From assembly GCF_000591055.1 (NCBI RefSeq), contig NC_020388.1, positions 930,001 through 994,000 on the forward strand: a stretch of 64,000 bases of DNA, in the 5' to 3' direction. The notes beneath the pieces are model-generated. The model was not told the origin of the DNA. It did no database searches and saw nothing but the letters and a program-made list of their open reading frames with translations. Origin of the DNA: Natronomonas moolapensis 8.8.11. GTDB taxonomy: Archaea; Halobacteriota; Halobacteria; Halobacteriales; Haloarculaceae. The translations under genes were made by a program, and so were the position numbers. Positions within the stretch are counted from its first letter, which is position 1; each line of letters opens with the position of its first letter. Below, piece by piece: positions 15,859-23,556 of this stretch.

Positions 15859-17715
15859 TCAATCGTGGGGGTGGAACCGGTTCATCGCCCGCCTGACCGC
15901 ACCCGTATCGCCGACGAACGTGAGGCGATCGCCGTGTTCGATGATGCGGTCCGCAGACGGCACATCGTTTTCGCCGTCCCGGCTGACAATAGCGATGAAA
16001 CAGCCGTCCGGGATCTCCGAGTTGAGCTCCTCGATGCTCTTGCCGGTGAACTCCTCCGATGTCACCTCGACTTCCTGGACGTCGTGGCTGTCGCCCAACT
16101 CGTTCATCCAGTGGGTAATCGCCGGGCGCTCGATCTCGTCGTCGATGGCCACTGCGGTCGCGGTCGGGGAATCGACGGCGGTCACGCCGATGCTCCGGAA
16201 GGCGTCGACGTTCTCCGGCTCGTTCACCTGCGAGTACACCGCCTCGATGCCGAACGTGGTGATGGCGAGTTGACACGCCAGGAGGTTGATGTCGTCGTCT
16301 CTGGTGGCCGTAATGAACCGCTTTGCGTCCTCGATGCCCGCTCTGCGGAGTGCCTGCGTGTCGGTGCCGTCCCCCTCGTACACGGTAAAACCTTCCGACC
16401 GGGCCGCCTCTATCTCGTCCGCGTCGCTCTCGACGAGGACGACGAACTCGCCTCTGTTCTCCAGTCGTGTAGCGAGCGCCCGGCCGACCCGGCCGCCGCC
16501 GATGATTATGGTACGCATTGGTGACACTCCGAGGGCGTCTCCGATCTGTCGCGCGAGTCCGGCCTCGACCGCGACTGTCACGATGATGACAGCGAACACC
16601 GTCCCCACGAGGAGTTGTCCGGCTTCGACGTTACCCGCCAACTCCAGTTCGATCGCAAAGAGCGTCGCCACGCTGGCCGGGATGATGCCGCGGGGGCCGA
16701 CGCCGGCGATGAACAGACGCTCGGGCCACGTGAACCGCTCGACGCCGAACGTGGCGATGAGCGCCCCCAGCGGCCGAAGTACGAGCATGATCGTGAGTAC
16801 GATCGCGATCGCGCCGACGCCGAGTTGCAGGATCGCGTCGACGTCGATCAGCGCCGCCAACGAAATGAACACGAACGACAACACAATGACCGTTGCGTTC
16901 TCGGTGAACTGCTCGATCTCCTCGCGGTTTTTCAGGTCAATGTTCCCGAGGATGATCCCGCTCGTCGCCGCCGCTGCGATCCCAGCCTCGGCGGCGACGG
17001 CCTCGGCGGCCGCAAACGCCCCGACGGCCGCCGCCAACACGAGAAACTGCGACGCCTGAACGTCTCGCTCCGGAACGAAGTCGCTGTGTAACAGGACGTA
17101 GATAGTGACCGTCGCGAGGACGCCCGCACCCACGCCGACACCGAAGCGCTGGAAAAACGACAGGACGGTCGCCGGGACGCCGAGGTCGTCGAGCAACAGC
17201 GTCTCGAAGATGACCACGGCGACGATCGCGGCGGTGACGTCGTTGACGATCCCTTCCGTCTCTAGGGCGGTCGCGACGTGGTCTCTGACCCGCACGACGT
17301 TGAGAATCGGCGTAATGACGGTCGGCCCCGTCGCGACGAGCAACGCGCCGATGAGGAGCGAAATCTCCCACGACGCACCCTCGAAGAACCGGACGGCCGC
17401 AGCCGTACCGAGGAACATCACGAGCGCGCCGACCGTCACCAGCCGGAACGAGACCGTCGAGGCGCCCCGGATGCGATCGATCTGTAGCGCGAACGCGCCC
17501 TCGAAGACGATGATCGCCACGCTGATACCGACGATGATCTCCAGTCCGTCCCCGAAGGTATCGAGCGTGAGGAGACCCAACAGTTCGGGACCCAACACGA
17601 CGCCGATGAGGAGATAAAAGATGACGCTCGGAACCTTCAGTCGGTGGGCGAGCAACTGCACGGCGAGTCCCGAAACGAGGACGACCGCGATGACCGGGAG
17701 CAGACTGGCGGACAC
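15859..17715 (-). CDS. CPA1-type Na+/H+ antiporter with TrkA (RCK) domains
   Basis: About 618 residues. Residues 1-390 contain 11-13 transmembrane segments of an NhaP-like cation:proton antiporter (for example LLIGALLVATGPTVITPIL, the conserved loop). A cytoplasmic TrkA-N Rossmann domain follows (MRTIIIGGGRVGRALATRL, nucleotide-binding GGGRVG), then a TrkA-C domain. Such proteins extrude Na+ under nucleotide control, which suits a halophile. I take the GTG at 17715, about 30 bases after a TATA-like CCCTAAAC. A TTG at 17727 extends the frame by four codons. Confidence 0.88.
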   Translation of the reverse strand: MSASLLPVIAVVLVSGLAVQLLAHRLKVPSVIFYLLIGVVLGPELLGLLTLDTFGDGLEIIVGISVAIIVFEGAFALQIDRIRGASTVSFRLVTVGALVMFLGTAAAVRFFEGASWEISLLIGALLVATGPTVITPILNVVRVRDHVATALETEGIVNDVTAAIVAVVIFETLLLDDLGVPATVLSFFQRFGVGVGAGVLATVTIYVLLHSDFVPERDVQASQFLVLAAAVGAFAAAEAVAAEAGIAAAATSGIILGNIDLKNREEIEQFTENATVIVLSFVFISLAALIDVDAILQLGVGAIAIVLTIMLVLRPLGALIATFGVERFTWPERLFIAGVGPRGIIPASVATLFAIELELAGNVEAGQLLVGTVFAVIIVTVAVEAGLARQIGDALGVSPMRTIIIGGGRVGRALATRLENRGEFVVLVESDADEIEAARSEGFTVYEGDGTDTQALRRAGIEDAKRFITATRDDDINLLACQLAITTFGIEAVYSQVNEPENVDAFRSIGVTAVDSPTATAVAIDDEIERPAITHWMNELGDSHDVQEVEVTSEEFTGKSIEELNSEIPDGCFIAIVSRDGENDVPSADRIIEHGDRLTFVGDTGAVRRAMNRFHPHD

Positions 17716-17811
17716 GTATCGATTCAAACGGGGGCAGGGGTTGTTTAGGGTATTGTTTCCGGGCGATCCACCGGAGTCGACCCCCGCATATGCGCTCTGG
17801 TCGCGCGGCGA

Positions 17812-18783
17812 TCAAAACAGGGCCGCGTCCGTGCCGAGGACCGACGCCGGACCACCGACCGACCAGACGTGGGTCCCGACGCCGAGGTCCGAGATCGCCG
17901 ACTCGACGCGGTCGACGTGCGCTTCGGTCGTGTTGACGTACACCGATGCGCCGGTGTCCGTCGAAAAGTACACCGGTATGCCATCCTCGCGGAGCTCCCG
18001 AACGGTCTCGAACACCGAGAGGGTCTCGGGCTCCCAGTACACCCACCCCGCCGGCCCAGTCATCGTCGTGGCCGCCAGCGACAGCGAGTCGTGTTCGGCG
18101 AGCTCGAAGGCGCCCTCGAAGTCTCCCTCCCTGAGGGTGTGTCGCATTGTCGCGATCTGTTCGTGGATGTGGGCCATCCGGGCCTCGAACATGTGGCTCT
18201 CTGCAGCCTCCCTGTGCGCCTCCTCGGTGTGTTTGAACGCCGGGATCTCCGCGGCGACGATCCGGAGGTCCTCCTCCAACCCGGTCTCGATACGCTCGGA
18301 GCGACAGTCCGCGTCGTCGAGTCCTGTCCGGAGATGCGAGAACGCGCCGGTGACCGCCCGCGCCGCCGAGGACGAACCCCGGCGGGCGACCGTCGATATC
18401 TCCGGCAGCGTCATCTCCAGGCCTGCGGCCTCCACGAGCGCGACGGCCGCTGCCGCAAAGCCCGACGAGGAGGAGCCGAACCCGATATTCGTCGGGAAAT
18501 CGTTCTCGGATTCGAGCCGAACGCGGTGTTCGACCCCCGCCAACTCGCGGACGTACTCGACGACGCTGTCGATCCGTTCCGCGCCGCGCCCCTCGAGTTC
18601 CTCGCCGTCGACGACGTAGCGGTCCGCCGACAGGTCGGGGTCGAACTCGACGGTCGTCGTGGTGTGACTCGGCGCGGTACAGACGGAGATCGAGTCGTGA
18701 TACGGAAGCCGGAGTTCCTCGTTTCGCATCCCGTGGTATTTGACGAGGCCCTGGATCGGGTGGGCCTTCGCGGTCGTTTTCAT
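17812..18783 (-). CDS. mvaD: Phosphomevalonate decarboxylase
   Basis: A 323-residue GHMP-superfamily enzyme. It matches the haloarchaeal MvaD group, which decarboxylates phosphomevalonate to isopentenyl phosphate in the archaeal mevalonate route to isoprenoid lipids. The N-terminus KTTAKAHPIQGLVKYHG and the phosphate loop FGSSSSGFAAAA are characteristic, and RRGSSSAARAVTGAFSH is the conserved active-site stretch. Substrate (phospho- rather than diphosphomevalonate) is inferred from characterised haloarchaeal homologues. A TATA box at 18832-18840 lies about 50 bases upstream, giving a short leader. Confidence 0.9.
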   Translation of the reverse strand: MKTTAKAHPIQGLVKYHGMRNEELRLPYHDSISVCTAPSHTTTTVEFDPDLSADRYVVDGEELEGRGAERIDSVVEYVRELAGVEHRVRLESENDFPTNIGFGSSSSGFAAAAVALVEAAGLEMTLPEISTVARRGSSSAARAVTGAFSHLRTGLDDADCRSERIETGLEEDLRIVAAEIPAFKHTEEAHREAAESHMFEARMAHIHEQIATMRHTLREGDFEGAFELAEHDSLSLAATTMTGPAGWVYWEPETLSVFETVRELREDGIPVYFSTDTGASVYVNTTEAHVDRVESAISDLGVGTHVWSVGGPASVLGTDAALF

Positions 18784-18831
18784 ACTTGTCTCTCCGGGGG
18801 GCGCGTCTTTGCAGTTTCGTCTCCGGGGCCG

Positions 18832-18840
18832 ATATATAAA
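18832..18840 (-). promoter_or_regulatory. TATA box of mvaD
   Basis: On the minus strand TTTATATAT is centred about 53 bases before the mvaD ATG, predicting a leader of about 25 bases rather than a leaderless message. Confidence 0.5.
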
Positions 18841-18863
18841 CGAACGGCGTCAATTTAACGATC

Positions 18864-18913
18864 GGGCGTGGCGGGAGTGAGCGAAGCCGACGGCTTCGCG
18901 ATTTACGCCACGG
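18864..18913. repeat. Hairpin element copy 1 (tRNA-end-like)
   Basis: It begins GGGCGTGGCGGGA, the same bases as the complement of a tRNA 3' end, and contains an inner stem CGAAGCC/GGCTTCG (loop GAC) and an outer CGTGGCG/CGCCACG pairing. It is a near copy of 19258-19309 and marks the left edge of the tandem array. Confidence 0.75.
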
Positions 18914-18920
18914 CTGCGAG

Positions 18921-19260
18921 TGCGTCCTGAACGAAGCGAGTGCGTCCTGAACGAAGCGAGTGCGTCCTGAACGAAGCGAGTGTGCTCCGGGCGAAGCGAG
19001 TGCGTCCTGAACGAAGCGAGTGCGTCCTGAACGAAGCGAGTGCGTCTCGAACGAAGCGAGTGTGCTCCGGGCGAAGCGAGTGCGTCTCGAACGAAGCGAG
19101 TGCGTCCTGAACGAAACGAGTGTGCTCCGGGCGAAGCGAGTGCGTCCTGAACGAAACGAGTGCGTCCCGAACGAGACGAGTGTGTCTCGAACGAAGCGAG
19201 TGCGTCCCGAACGAGGCGAGTGTGTCTCGAACGAAACGAGTGTGTTCCGGACGAAGCGGG
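18921..19260. repeat. 17-copy, 20-bp tandem repeat array
   Basis: Seventeen head-to-tail units with a strict 20-base period; a typical unit is TGCGTCCTGAACGAAGCGAG. Variation is confined mostly to bases 3-10 of each unit (GCGTCCTG, GCGTCTCG, GTGCTCCG, GTGTCTCG), while AACGAAGCGAG is nearly constant. There are no spacers, so it is not a CRISPR. All frames stay open because 60 bases equal 20 codons, but no protein is likely. It is bracketed by two hairpin copies and lies upstream of a tRNA-Arg gene. Confidence 0.95.
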
Positions 19261-19309
19261 CGTGGCGGGAGTGAGCGAAGCCAACGGCTTCGCGATCTAC
19301 GCCACGCCC
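19258..19309. repeat. Hairpin element copy 2 (perfect inverted repeat)
   Basis: A nested hairpin: the outer arms GGGCGTGGCG and CGCCACGCCC pair over ten bases, and an inner CGAAGCC/GGCTTCG stem closes on an AAC loop. The left arm equals the complement of the tRNA-like 3' end found at 19347. It ends the tandem array on the right. Confidence 0.8.
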
Positions 19310-19346
19310 GCGAGTGTGTTCCGAACGAAGTGAGGAACCACGAAGC

Positions 19347-19370
19347 GGGCGTGGCGGGATTCGAACCACG
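19347..19370 (-). pseudogene. tRNA 3'-end fragment
   Basis: On the minus strand this reads as the second half of a T arm (GGTTCGAATCCC) followed by a CACGCCC acceptor end, almost the same as the end of the intact tRNA-Arg at 19440. No matching 5' half is present. It looks like a tRNA 3' end left by integration or repeat exchange. Confidence 0.65.
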
Positions 19371-19439
19371 GTCGCAGCGAAGTTGCTCTCTGATTCGAAC
19401 CCCATGCCCGTTCGCTCCTCGCGTCCGCTCGTCGCAGAA

Positions 19440-19513
19440 CGGGCGTGACGGGATTCGAACCCGCGATCTAGAGGTTAGGAACCTCTCGCCCTGATCCGCT
19501 AGGCCACACGCCC
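19440..19513 (-). tRNA. tRNA-Arg (anticodon CCT)
   Basis: Complete cloverleaf on the minus strand: acceptor GGGCGTG/CACGCCC, anticodon stem AGAGG/CCTCT enclosing loop TTCCTAA (anticodon CCT, reading AGG), and a T arm with GTTCGAATC. CCA is not encoded. A truncated copy of its 3' end lies 70 bases downstream. Confidence 0.93.
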
Positions 19514-19579
19514 ATAGTCTCGACCCCGCCTGCCGTCGCGCCGATACGTGCCGACGCCAGACGCGAACCGATCGCGCGT

Positions 19580-19990
19580 TCAGTTCGTCTCCTCGTTCGC
19601 TTCGGCGTCTTCGATTTCGGCGTCTTCGATTTCGGCGTCTTCGATTTCGGCGTCTTCGATTTCGGCGTCTTCGATTTCGGCGTCCTCGACGGAGGCGTCC
19701 CCGTCTGCCGTCGTCTCCGCCCCGCCTGCTGTCGTTTCGCCGGCGGTCGTCGCCGCCTCGACCGTCGGTTCCTCGTCGGCTTCGAGCGAGCCGTCGTCCG
19801 CCGTCGGCCCGTCGCGCATCTCCTGGAGTTCCTGTTCGACTTCCTCGCGACCCTTCTGGAACTCGCCCATCGCCTCTCCGGTCGACCGGGCGAGTTTCGG
19901 GATTTTGTTCGCACCGAACAACAGGACTGCGATCAACAGGATGACGAGCAGTTCCGGGCCGCCGGGGATCCCGAACTGGAGCGGAAGCAT
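19580..19990 (-). CDS. tatA: Twin-arginine translocase subunit TatA (repeat-tailed)
   Basis: A 136-residue TatA/E protein of the Tat export pathway, which haloarchaea use for most secreted proteins. It has the short N-terminal membrane helix (PELLVILLIAVLLFGANKIPKLARS) with the conserved FG hinge, then an amphipathic helix (STGEAMGEFQKGREEVEQELQEM). A long acidic tail ends in five EIEDA pentapeptide repeats encoded by a 15-bp tandem repeat. I choose the ATG at 19990. An in-frame GTG at 20002 lies ~27 bases after a CTATAATC box and could be a leaderless start. Confidence 0.92.
   Translation of the reverse strand: MLPLQFGIPGGPELLVILLIAVLLFGANKIPKLARSTGEAMGEFQKGREEVEQELQEMRDGPTADDGSLEADEEPTVEAATTAGETTAGGAETTADGDASVEDAEIEDAEIEDAEIEDAEIEDAEIEDAEANEETN
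19612..19681. repeat. 15-bp in-frame tandem repeat inside tatA
   Basis: Nearly five perfect copies of GATTTCGGCGTCTTC (minus-strand EIEDA codons). The copies are identical at DNA level, so copy number can change by slippage without a frameshift, lengthening or shortening the acidic tail. Confidence 0.9.
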
Positions 19991-20081
19991 GGATACTATC
20001 ACTATCTGGGCGTACTTCAGTCGTGATTATAGGCTTTTTCCTCGCTACTGGACGGCGCGAGGACCGAGCTCGTCCAGCGGT

Positions 20082-20360
20082 CTACGCGCTCGAACGCTCG
20101 GTCTCGCTGTCGACGGCGTCCCGATCCGCCTCGAGGTCTGCGTCGGCGTCGACCGCAGCGTCCCCCGGGGTATCGCCCTCCCGCATCTCCTCGAGTTCGT
20201 CCTCGACTTCTTCGCGGCCTTTCTTGAACTCGCCGGTCGCCGTCCCCATCGACCGGGCAAGTCTCGGGAGCTTGCTAGCTCCGAACAGCAGGATCAGTAC
20301 GCCGGCGATCAACAGCAGCTCGGGCGGACCCAGGCCACCGATAAACAGCGGTTGTGTCAT
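20082..20360 (-). CDS. tatA: Twin-arginine translocase subunit TatA (second copy)
   Basis: A 92-residue TatA-family protein: membrane helix PELLLIAGVLILLFGASKLPRLARS, then amphipathic helix SMGTATGEFKKGREEVEDELEEM and a short acidic tail. It is paralogous to the downstream gene, and both share the FGA.K.P.LARS hinge. Their upstream regions share an AAAAGCCTA element about 25-28 bases before the start region. Two TatA paralogues are usual in haloarchaea. No tatC is in this window. Confidence 0.92.
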   Translation of the reverse strand: MTQPLFIGGLGPPELLLIAGVLILLFGASKLPRLARSMGTATGEFKKGREEVEDELEEMREGDTPGDAAVDADADLEADRDAVDSETERSSA

Positions 20361-20479
20361 ACATCGACCTTCGCGGGGGTGCTTGTAGGCTTTTCCCCCG
20401 GGACACCGTTCGCTCTCCGGGGATCAGCCACGCGGCCGGAACCGAAACGCACACATCACCTCCGGCCGTGAGAAACCGT

Positions 20480-20959
20480 ATGGTACGAGAAGGCGATGCC
20501 GCACCCGACTTCACGGCACCGATGCGAACACCGGACGGCGATATCACCGAGTTCACGCTCTCGGAGACGCTCGGCGACGGCCCGGTCGTGCTCGCGTTCT
20601 TCCCCGGCGCGTTCACAAGCGTCTGCACCGGCGAGATGACCACCCTCCGCGACCGGCTCGATTCGCTCGCCGACGCGGGTGCGTCGTTGTACGGCATCAG
20701 CATCGACTCGCCGTTCTCGCTCGGCGAGTTCGCCGAACAGAACGAACTCAACTTCCCGCTCGTCGGCGACACCAACAAGGAAGTCATCGAGGCCTACGAC
20801 GTCGTCATGGACTTCGCCGACCTCGGCATCTCCGGCGTCGCCAAACGCTCCGTGTTCGTCCTAGACGACGACGGCACGATCACGTACGCGTGGGTCTCCG
20901 ACGACCCCGGCGTCGAACCCGACTACGACGAACTCGAAGCCGCAGCCGAGGACGCCTGA
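20480..20959 (+). CDS. Peroxiredoxin (1-Cys, AhpE/BCP-like)
   Basis: A 159-residue thioredoxin-fold peroxidase. The peroxidatic site FFPGAFTSVC (P42, T46, C49) is intact, and R in GVAKRSVFVLD is the second conserved contact. C49 is the only cysteine in the chain, so it must work as a 1-Cys enzyme with an external thiol reductant. It removes peroxide or organic hydroperoxides in the cytoplasm. The ATG at 20480 gives the normal family length and immediately precedes the VREGDAAPDFTAP opening. Confidence 0.9.
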   Translation: MVREGDAAPDFTAPMRTPDGDITEFTLSETLGDGPVVLAFFPGAFTSVCTGEMTTLRDRLDSLADAGASLYGISIDSPFSLGEFAEQNELNFPLVGDTNKEVIEAYDVVMDFADLGISGVAKRSVFVLDDDGTITYAWVSDDPGVEPDYDELEAAAEDA

Positions 20960-21070
20960 AACGTTTCGACGCCCCCGGCCCGAAACGGCTCGATGATCCC
21001 TTCGGGGAGAAACGGTCGGGACAAAAGACCTGTCACGTCCTTTTTTACACCCCCAGCCGTCGGTGACCGC

Positions 21071-21883
21071 ATGAGCGACACGCCACACGGGAGTGACCGG
21101 CGGTACGATCCCGAGGCCGAGCACGCGTTCCCCGACGGCCCGGTCAACGCCGTCATCGAGACCCTCCAAACCGACGAGGAGGTCCTCGCGTATCTTGAGG
21201 CACAGAACGTCAACCCCGTCTCCCGGATGGGGTACAACGACCACGGAACGAAACACGTCGAGATCGTCCGGGACGCGGCGTTGCGGCTGTACGACCTTCT
21301 GAAGGCGGGAGGCGTCGAATTCAACGGTGCGCTCGGGCAGGGACTCGAGGAGGCCGACGAGGCCGTCGTCGTCGCGCTCGCCGCGACGCTCCACGACATC
21401 GGTCACGTCGTCCACCGTCACGACCACCCCTACTACTCGATCCCGCTGGCGGCGGACGTTCTCGATCGGATCCTCGGCGCAGCCGACCGCTACGACGTCG
21501 GCGAGGCCGTCCGGCTCAAGAGTGAAGTGCTTCACGCGATCCTCTGTCACCACACAGAGGAGACGCCACTGACGCTGGAAGCCGGCGTCGTCCGGGTCGC
21601 AGACGGTCTCGATATGGAGCGCGGTCGGTCCCGGATCCCGTACGAGGAGGGCGGCCGGGGTATCAACACCATCTCGAGTCGGGCAATCACCAGCGTCTCA
21701 TTGCGGGCGGGCGAGAACGTCCCCGTCATGGTCGAAATCGAGATGGTCGACGCCGCGGGGGTGTATCAGGTCGACGAACTGCTGAAACACAAGCTTCGGG
21801 CCTCGGGGATCGAGGACGACGTCCGAATCGTCGCGATCAATACACACGACGACGATGGGCTGGTCGAACGGATCGAGATGTGA
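21071..21883 (+). CDS. HD-domain phosphohydrolase
   Basis: A 270-residue metal-dependent phosphohydrolase. HGTKHVEIVRD provides the first histidine, LHDIGH the HD pair and a later VADGLDM the final aspartate. The C-terminal ~80 residues form a separate beta-rich region. Substrate could be a nucleotide or cyclic nucleotide; this cannot be read here. The stop is three bases from the stop of the convergent DUF7504-like gene. Confidence 0.85.
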   Translation: MSDTPHGSDRRYDPEAEHAFPDGPVNAVIETLQTDEEVLAYLEAQNVNPVSRMGYNDHGTKHVEIVRDAALRLYDLLKAGGVEFNGALGQGLEEADEAVVVALAATLHDIGHVVHRHDHPYYSIPLAADVLDRILGAADRYDVGEAVRLKSEVLHAILCHHTEETPLTLEAGVVRVADGLDMERGRSRIPYEEGGRGINTISSRAITSVSLRAGENVPVMVEIEMVDAAGVYQVDELLKHKLRASGIEDDVRIVAINTHDDDGLVERIEM

Positions 21884-21885
21884 GC

Positions 21886-22476
21886 CTACTCGTAGCCGGT
21901 CCCGGACACCGAGGCGTCCCCGTCGCTGATTTCGGCCTCGCAGTCGAACACCGCACGGATCGTGTTGTGGGCCTTCTCGTTGTGCATGGTCGGGTCCATC
22001 GAGAAGACACCGAGCATATCTCCGGATCTGATCCTGGCGGTGAAGACGTGGAGAAACCGGAACATCGTCCGGAGTTCGGTGTACATCAGCGCGGTCGAGA
22101 CCGACGCGACCCCGACGCGGGCTCGGACCGACTCGCTTTCGCCGTCCTGTCCGAGCAGTTTCGCGAACTCGAGGCTGATGCCAGTCAGATCGCCCGGCGA
22201 GTTCAGATGCCGGACCGGAACGCTTTCGACGTCGGTCTCGGCGTTCGTACAGTCGATGATACCGATCTGATCGCGGTCGGCCCCACGCCGTTCGAGTTCG
22301 TTGACGACGGTCTTGGCACCGGTGTTCATCGTGATGACGACGACGCGTTCGTCCGCCGCGGGCGCGACGACGTCGAGTAGGCCCTCTGTGGTCTCCGTCG
22401 ACGAACCGGTCAACAGCAGGCTCACGCCGTCGTCGAACGACGACACGTCCCCGAAGTCGTTCGCACGGTAGCTCAC
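21886..22476 (-). CDS. RecA-like/KaiC-like protein without Walker A (DUF7504-like)
   Basis: A 196-residue protein with a RecA/KaiC-like layout: strand SLLLTGS, VVVITMNTGAKTVVNELERRG, IGIIDCTN, and TMFRFLHVFTARIRSGDMLGVFSMDP. Where a P-loop should be there is TGSSTETTEG without the GKT lysine, so ATP hydrolysis is doubtful. This group (recalled as DUF7504 or HTR-like) often neighbours two-component genes. Its start overlaps the stop of the HalX response regulator by four bases, so the two are co-translated. Confidence 0.75.
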   Translation of the reverse strand: MSYRANDFGDVSSFDDGVSLLLTGSSTETTEGLLDVVAPAADERVVVITMNTGAKTVVNELERRGADRDQIGIIDCTNAETDVESVPVRHLNSPGDLTGISLEFAKLLGQDGESESVRARVGVASVSTALMYTELRTMFRFLHVFTARIRSGDMLGVFSMDPTMHNEKAHNTIRAVFDCEAEISDGDASVSGTGYE

Positions 22477-23090
22477 CGCTCATCACCCGCTCCGTTCGAG
22501 GCTCCCTCGTCGAGGTCGTCCGACTCGATGTCGCGGACCATCGCCACGAAGTCGTCGTCGCCCATCCCCGGCATCGCCGTGTCGAGGTCGGTTCTGAGCT
22601 CGTCGATCCGGGCCTGCAGTTCCGCGAACTCCTCGTTCTCTTCGAGTTCTTCTTTCGGCTTCGAGCCCCGCAACGCCGCCTGTTTCGAGGAGAGGGCGTA
22701 CAGCTCCTGTTCGATGTCGTCGAACTGCGTCCGCGACAGCAACCGTTCGACCGTTTCGAGGAGTTCACCACGCTCGACGGGCTTGGTCAGGTAGTCGTCG
22801 AACCCCATACTGATGACGTCGAAGTCGGGCTCGACTGCTGTCACCATCGCGACTTTGCAGTCGGACTCCCGGACTCTGATCTCTTCGAGTACCTCGTCGC
22901 CGCTCATCCCCGGCATCAGCCGGTCGAGCAACACGACGTCGACGTCGTCCCCGAACTGCTCGAGCGCCGCTTCGCCGCCGTCGGCGGTCAGAACGTCGTA
23001 GTCGTCCTCCAGCCACCGAACGTACAGCTCGATGAGGGCGCGCTCGTCCTCGACGACAAGAACCGTCGGCTGGTCATCTCCTTCGGCCAT
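22473..23090 (-). CDS. Response regulator with HalX domain
   Basis: A 205-residue two-component receiver. Residues 8-120 form the receiver with acidic pocket ED (14-15), phospho-acceptor D56 (VVLLDRLMPG) and the conserved YLTKPV lysine. Residues ~120-175 match the haloarchaeal HalX helical domain (VERLLSRTQFDDIEQELYALSSKQAAL). There is no classical DNA-binding domain. The ATG at 23090 is about 33 bases from a TATA-like element (23119-23127). No cognate histidine kinase is adjacent. Confidence 0.88.
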   Translation of the reverse strand: MAEGDDQPTVLVVEDERALIELYVRWLEDDYDVLTADGGEAALEQFGDDVDVVLLDRLMPGMSGDEVLEEIRVRESDCKVAMVTAVEPDFDVISMGFDDYLTKPVERGELLETVERLLSRTQFDDIEQELYALSSKQAALRGSKPKEELEENEEFAELQARIDELRTDLDTAMPGMGDDDFVAMVRDIESDDLDEGASNGAGDER

Positions 23091-23189
23091 CCTTTGTTCT
23101 CTCTTTGTTGGACTGTGTGATATGTATTCCGGCGTCAACCCGGGACTGTCAGGCGTCTCGCCTACTGGAAGCGTCTCCGGCCGATGCGC

Positions 23190-23426
23190 TCACTCGTGGG
23201 CAGCGTCCCACTCCTCGGCCTTGTGGAAGTTCGAACAGCGGTTACACTGGATGCGCCCCATCGAGTCAACAGCGGTATCGAAGGAGGCACAGTTCGTACA
23301 AAAAAAGCCCCAGCGACGCTCACCGTCCGAATCAGCGTAGACGACGCGGAACGACCCCTTGTTGCCCTTTTCGACCTCCGAAGAGAGATACAGCGTCGCC
23401 CCGTCGGGGCCGGTTCGTTCGTCCAT
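23190..23426 (-). CDS. Small zinc-binding protein (DUF5816-like)
   Basis: A 78-residue protein with paired CxxC motifs (CTNC and CNRC) separated by about 15 residues, indicating a zinc ribbon, and a conserved WGFFCTNCAS stretch. It resembles the haloarchaeal DUF5816 family from memory. Function unknown. It lies upstream of, and divergent from, the nucleotidase gene, with the response-regulator operon promoter on its other side. Confidence 0.7.
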   Translation of the reverse strand: MDERTGPDGATLYLSSEVEKGNKGSFRVVYADSDGERRWGFFCTNCASFDTAVDSMGRIQCNRCSNFHKAEEWDAAHE

Positions 23427-23556
23427 ATCGGACGTGTGACGGCGGCGGACAAAACGCTCACGGTCGCCATCGAGGCGGGGGCCGTCCTCTCCTCCCGGCG
23501 GGACGGGACGTCCGGGCGACGATACGGTTTTGTCGTCGAGCGCCGTACTGTCCTGC

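Noticed and set aside
18921-19260. Possible CRISPR array
   Set aside because: Units follow each other with no spacers, the unit is only 20 bases, and no cas genes are in the window.
18850-19284. Open frames of 84-144 codons through the 20-bp repeat array
   Set aside because: Three 20-base units equal 20 codons, so a frame without stops appears automatically. Translations are repeats of one Ser/Arg-rich pattern, open on both strands.
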